In this document: one piece after another, positions 60,943-64,000 of the stretch
Numbering within the stretch: the stretch's first letter is position 1
Layout: each line of letters begins with the position of its first letter
Assembly: GCF_024055895.1 (NCBI RefSeq)
Contig: NZ_JAMXLE010000001.1
Coordinates: 1,550,001 to 1,614,000 of the forward strand
Direction of reading: 5' to 3'
DNA length: 64,000 nt
Origin: Rhizobium sp. L1K21
GTDB lineage: Bacteria > Pseudomonadota > Alphaproteobacteria > Rhizobiales > Rhizobiaceae
Notes under the pieces: model-generated
What the model was told of the DNA's origin: nothing
What the model saw: the letters and a program-made list of their open reading frames with translations, nothing else
The model's database searches: none
Program-made: the position numbers and the translations under genes

Positions 60943-63024
60943 TTATTCCGCCGCGGCCTTGAAATTATTAGCCGCAAGCGCAGAGCACTCGGCCATGACG
61001 GCTGAAGCACGCGCTATCGGGTTCGTCAAATAGAAGTCTTTGACCGCGCTTGCAAACCCGGATTTGTTCATCGAACCGGATTTTTTCGCAAGCGCCGCAA
61101 TTTCGGCACTGTCGCCCGGTTTGATCTCATCGATTTCGGCAAAATGCGGATAGGCTTCGTAGAGCTTTGCCCGCAATCCATTCAGCGAATCAAAGGGAAG
61201 CTTGTGGCCCAGCGCATCTGAAAGCGCGCGAAGGATCGCCCAATCTTCCTTGGCCTCCCCCGGCGCAAAGCCGGCGCGGTTGCCCATTTGAACGCGACCT
61301 TCGGTGTTCACCCAGGTGCCGGACTTTTCCGTGTAGGCCGCTCCCGGCAGAATGACATCCGCCGCCATTGCGCCGGCGTCGCCGTGACTGCCGATATAAA
61401 CAGTGAAGCCAGCCGTCTTCTTCGAGAAGTCCATTTCGTCTGCGCCCAGAAGGAACAGCACGTCCATCGAGCTCAGCTGCTTTGCCGCGTCGACACCGTT
61501 TTTCCCGGGAACAAAGCCGAGATCCAGGCCACCAACCATACTTGCGGCGGTGTGCAGAACGGCAAAGCCATTCCAGGAAGCGCTGACTGCGCCGCAGGCT
61601 TCTGCAAGTTTTGCAGCGGTGGCCAGAACGCCAGCACCGTCGTTGCGCTGAAGAGCGCCCTGCCCGATGATGATCATCGGCTTCTTGGCTTTTTTCAGCT
61701 TGGCAAAAAACTTGTTGGTACCGTCGGCGACGGCTGCAAGCGTTTCCGGACCGGAACCCAGATATTCGTGGCCGTAGCGGTATTCGCCTTCTTCACCGAT
61801 AACGCCTATTTCAGCGCCACCCTGACGCCAGCGCTTGCGAATGCGTGCATTCAAGACGGACGCGTCATAACGCGGATTGGTTCCGATAATGAGAAACGCA
61901 TCAGCCTCTTCAATGCCCACGATGGACGGATTGAAGAGATAGGATGCACGGCCAAGCGCGGGATCGAGTTTTGCGCCCGACTGACGGCAATCGAGATTTT
62001 CCGAACCCAGCGATTTCATAAGCTCGCCAAGCGCATACATTTCTTCAACGCTTGCCAGATCGCCCGCGATGGCACCGATCTTGTCGCCTGAGGTTGCTGC
62101 AATGGCAGATTTGATCGCAGCAAACGCTTCCGGCCAGCTTGCCGGCATCAGCTTTCCGTCCTTGCGGACGTAAGGCCTATCAAGGCGCTGCGTGCGCAAT
62201 CCGTCCCAGATGAAGCGGGTCTTGTCGGAAATCCACTCCTCGTTCACCTCTTCGTTGACACGCGGCATGACGCGCATCACTTCGCGGCCACGCGTGTCAA
62301 CGCGAATGGCAGAGCCGACCGCATCCATCACGTCGATGGTTTCGGTCTTGTTCAGTTCCCAAGGACGGGCGGTAAAGGCAAACGGCTTGGATGTCAGAGC
62401 GCCAACCGGGCAGAGGTCAACAACGTTGCCCTGCAGCTCGGACGTCATGGCCTGTTCGAGATAGGTGGTGATTTCGGCATCTTCGCCGCGACCTGTCAGG
62501 CCAAGCTCGGTGATGCCGCCGACCTCTGTCGTGAAGCGAACGCAACGCGTGCAGTGAATGCAGCGGTTCATGACCGTTTTGACGAGCGGGCCGATATATT
62601 TGTCCTCGACGGCACGCTTGTCCTCAGCATAACGGGAAGAACCTGCACCATAGGCCATTGCCTGGTCCTGCAGATCGCATTCGCCGCCCTGATCGCAAAT
62701 CGGACAATCCAGTGGATGGTTGATCAGCAGAAACTCCATCACGCCTTCGCGGGCCTTTTTCACCATCGGTGTATTGGTGAAGACTTCGGGAAGTTCGCCG
62801 TTGGGGCCGCCACGAATGTCGCGCACGCCCATGGCGCAGGACGCAGCCGGCTTCGGCGGCCCGCCCTTCACTTCGATCAAACACATGCGGCAATTGCCGG
62901 CAACCGACAACCGTTCATGAAAACAGAAGCGCGGCACCTCAGCACCGGCCTCCTCACACGCCTGGAGCAGTGTGAAATGATCCGGAACCTCGATCTCTTT
63001 ACCGTCTACTTTCAGCTTCGTCAT
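60943..63024 (-). CDS. nuoG: NADH-quinone oxidoreductase subunit G
   Basis: The largest peripheral-arm subunit of complex I, holding clusters N1b, N4 and N5. The 693-residue product starts with a 2Fe-2S domain (CFHERLSVAGNCRMC), then HPLDCPICDQGGECDLQ (His plus cysteines) and CIHCTRCVRF, and ends with a degenerate molybdopterin-oxidoreductase domain. Two non-Nuo genes come directly before it; nuoE and nuoF are not in the window. Confidence 0.97.
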   Translation of the reverse strand: MTKLKVDGKEIEVPDHFTLLQACEEAGAEVPRFCFHERLSVAGNCRMCLIEVKGGPPKPAASCAMGVRDIRGGPNGELPEVFTNTPMVKKAREGVMEFLLINHPLDCPICDQGGECDLQDQAMAYGAGSSRYAEDKRAVEDKYIGPLVKTVMNRCIHCTRCVRFTTEVGGITELGLTGRGEDAEITTYLEQAMTSELQGNVVDLCPVGALTSKPFAFTARPWELNKTETIDVMDAVGSAIRVDTRGREVMRVMPRVNEEVNEEWISDKTRFIWDGLRTQRLDRPYVRKDGKLMPASWPEAFAAIKSAIAATSGDKIGAIAGDLASVEEMYALGELMKSLGSENLDCRQSGAKLDPALGRASYLFNPSIVGIEEADAFLIIGTNPRYDASVLNARIRKRWRQGGAEIGVIGEEGEYRYGHEYLGSGPETLAAVADGTNKFFAKLKKAKKPMIIIGQGALQRNDGAGVLATAAKLAEACGAVSASWNGFAVLHTAASMVGGLDLGFVPGKNGVDAAKQLSSMDVLFLLGADEMDFSKKTAGFTVYIGSHGDAGAMAADVILPGAAYTEKSGTWVNTEGRVQMGNRAGFAPGEAKEDWAILRALSDALGHKLPFDSLNGLRAKLYEAYPHFAEIDEIKPGDSAEIAALAKKSGSMNKSGFASAVKDFYLTNPIARASAVMAECSALAANNFKAAAE

Positions 63025-63039
63025 ATTCGCCTTCCCGCC

Positions 63040-63501
63040 TCACGCACACCGTGCTTCGAGCCAGAGTTTTACTTCCGGCAAATGCGACCAGCCGAAGGCA
63101 TAATCGCTGTTGCCATGCTCGTTCAGATATTCAAGCCGCTCCTTTGCCTCGTCCACCGTGGGCGTGTGGCCGTCTTCGACAAACCACATGGCAAAGTGCT
63201 CCATTTTCATCACCGAAAACCATTCGGCCCGGCGTCTGTAAAACTGTTTGTGCACAGTGTTCCAGACAAATTTCTCGAGCGCATTGGCATCACGCCAGAC
63301 ACTCAAATTCACAATCAGCTGCGGATCGCCAAACGGATCGATCTCCGTCGCGTTGCCGCTATCATCTTTCAGCCGCCACACAAAGCCATCAGACCGTTCA
63401 GCAATTCCGTTGACGAGATCAAGCGCATCCATGAATGGCTTCACACGCAGATCGTCCTGCGGGTACAGCAACCGGGCAATGTTGAGTTCTGCGAGCTGCA
63501 T
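63040..63501 (-). CDS. DUF3291 domain-containing protein
   Basis: A 153-residue protein that covers a DUF3291 domain, probably a dimeric alpha/beta-barrel fold like the antibiotic-biosynthesis monooxygenases. Key segments are MQLAELNIARLLYP, the SVWRDANALEKFVW region and RRAEWFSVM. The ATG overlaps the stop of the upstream gene (ATGA), and nuoG begins 15 bases later, so it is translated as part of the nuo operon. No function is known. Confidence 0.85.
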   Translation of the reverse strand: MQLAELNIARLLYPQDDLRVKPFMDALDLVNGIAERSDGFVWRLKDDSGNATEIDPFGDPQLIVNLSVWRDANALEKFVWNTVHKQFYRRRAEWFSVMKMEHFAMWFVEDGHTPTVDEAKERLEYLNEHGNSDYAFGWSHLPEVKLWLEARCA

Positions 63502-64000
63502 CAGGAATCATCCTCCATCAGCGCCTTTGCCTGGCCAATCCAATCGTCGCGGTCTATGCGTCCGTCCAACCCCAAATCCCGGTCAAGGGCCTCAGCCGCT
63601 TCCACATTCATCGCAGCAATCGCCGCATAGGTTGCAAAACCGCGTTCCGCCAGCACAGACGCCAGCTTGGGCCCGATGCCGGAAATGCGCTTCAGATCGT
63701 CACCACCAGCCACTGACTTGCTGTGCGCCTTGGAGGACGCTCTCTGAACCGCCGTTTTCTTCCGCACTTGCGTATTATTATTATTATCGGCCACCACGCG
63801 CAGCGCGTCGGTCTTTTCTGTAGATGTCTTCGGCGGCTGTTCAGGCTCTTGGCCTTCGGCTTCATGAGAAGCCGTTTCAACAAAGCCTTTCATAAAGCCA
63901 AGCCACATACCGGCCAGTTGGCTGGATACACCCATGCCAACCACAGTCGCGGCGGCCATCAGTGCGGTTGGATGCGCAAGCAGCGGATGAATTGGCGGTG
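63501..64000 (-). CDS. Helix-hairpin-helix protein of the nuo operon, N-terminus beyond window
   Basis: The frame is open through the right edge; the internal ATG at 63959 is probably not the start, because the upstream codons (PPIHPLLAHPTAL) continue sensibly. It has a Gly/Ala-rich hydrophobic segment, an acidic and basic linker with four consecutive Asn from an ATT repeat, and a C-terminal helix-hairpin-helix-like domain DDLKRISGIGPKLASVL. Rhizobial NuoE proteins carry a similar C-terminal extension, so this may be a related free-standing piece (inference). Confidence 0.6.
   Translation of the reverse strand, partial: PPIHPLLAHPTALMAAATVVGMGVSSQLAGMWLGFMKGFVETASHEAEGQEPEQPPKTSTEKTDALRVVADNNNNTQVRKKTAVQRASSKAHSKSVAGGDDLKRISGIGPKLASVLAERGFATYAAIAAMNVEAAEALDRDLGLDGRIDRDDWIGQAKALMEDDS

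Noticed and set aside
63770-63790. ATT trinucleotide repeat as a phase-variation tract
   Set aside because: It has about five units in frame and changes only the number of Asn residues in a linker, so it cannot switch the gene off.

Overview
This window looks like chromosomal core sequence from an alphaproteobacterium of the order Hyphomicrobiales (Rhizobiales). That assignment is inferred from gene content and order: recG | sdhE-mfd, glnBA, ppiD-trpD-trpC-moaC-moeA, coaD-ppi-ppi-queA-tgt, rlpA-dac-tmk-holB-metG-tatD, proS-lolC-lolD and the nuo operon followed by birA and rnj. The genus cannot be named from sequence alone. There is no prophage, insertion sequence, CRISPR array or obvious genomic island, and nearly every gene is a housekeeping gene.

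Layout. 1-9.4 kb: recG (cut by the left edge), sdhE-mfd, a FrnE/DsbA-type oxidoreductase, an orphan YejA-like binding protein and an IalB-family protein. 9.4-13.6 kb: hspQ with a heat-shock-type promoter, the glnB-glnA nitrogen module with a sigma-54-type promoter, and nnr. 13.5-19.3 kb: the ppiD-trpD-trpC-moaC-moeA run and tRNA-Ser(UGA). 19.4-25.4 kb: a glycosyltransferase, an SLC13-type permease, a TIGR00341 membrane protein, an ADE1-type purC and a PhnP-like metallohydrolase. 25.4-32.8 kb: tatD, metG, holB, tmk, a D,D-carboxypeptidase and rlpA, with a TauE/SafE permease inserted in the opposite direction between metG and holB. 32.9-37.3 kb: the queuosine genes tgt and queA, two cyclophilins, coaD and a tandem pair of tiny membrane-protein genes. 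37.4-46.1 kb: gyrA, a MarC protein, a VOC protein, ssb, uvrA with a LexA box, and a DUF72 protein. 46.1-53.3 kb: lolD, lolC, proS, a 640-base gap with a strong terminator, a DUF1467 protein, mce, rnj and birA. 53.3-64 kb: nuoN, M, L, K, J, I, H and G on the minus strand, then a DUF3291 protein and a helix-hairpin-helix protein cut by the right edge.

How the genes work together. RecG, Mfd, UvrA, SSB, GyrA, HolB and Tmk serve replication and repair. GlnB and GlnA control nitrogen assimilation. MoaC and MoeA make molybdenum cofactor. QueA and Tgt modify tRNA. RlpA, the carboxypeptidase, LolCD and PpiD look after the envelope. The nuo genes encode most of the membrane arm and the NuoG subunit of complex I.

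I found no clearly new multi-gene system. The least explained items are the tandem 44- and 43-residue membrane proteins at 36991-37291, the 640-base gap with an orphan terminator at 49440-50078, the two non-Nuo genes fused translationally into the nuo operon, and a Tgt whose zinc-binding cysteines are partly missing. Start codons were moved inward from the longest open frame wherever a ribosome-binding site or family alignment supported it; these choices are stated in the entries.
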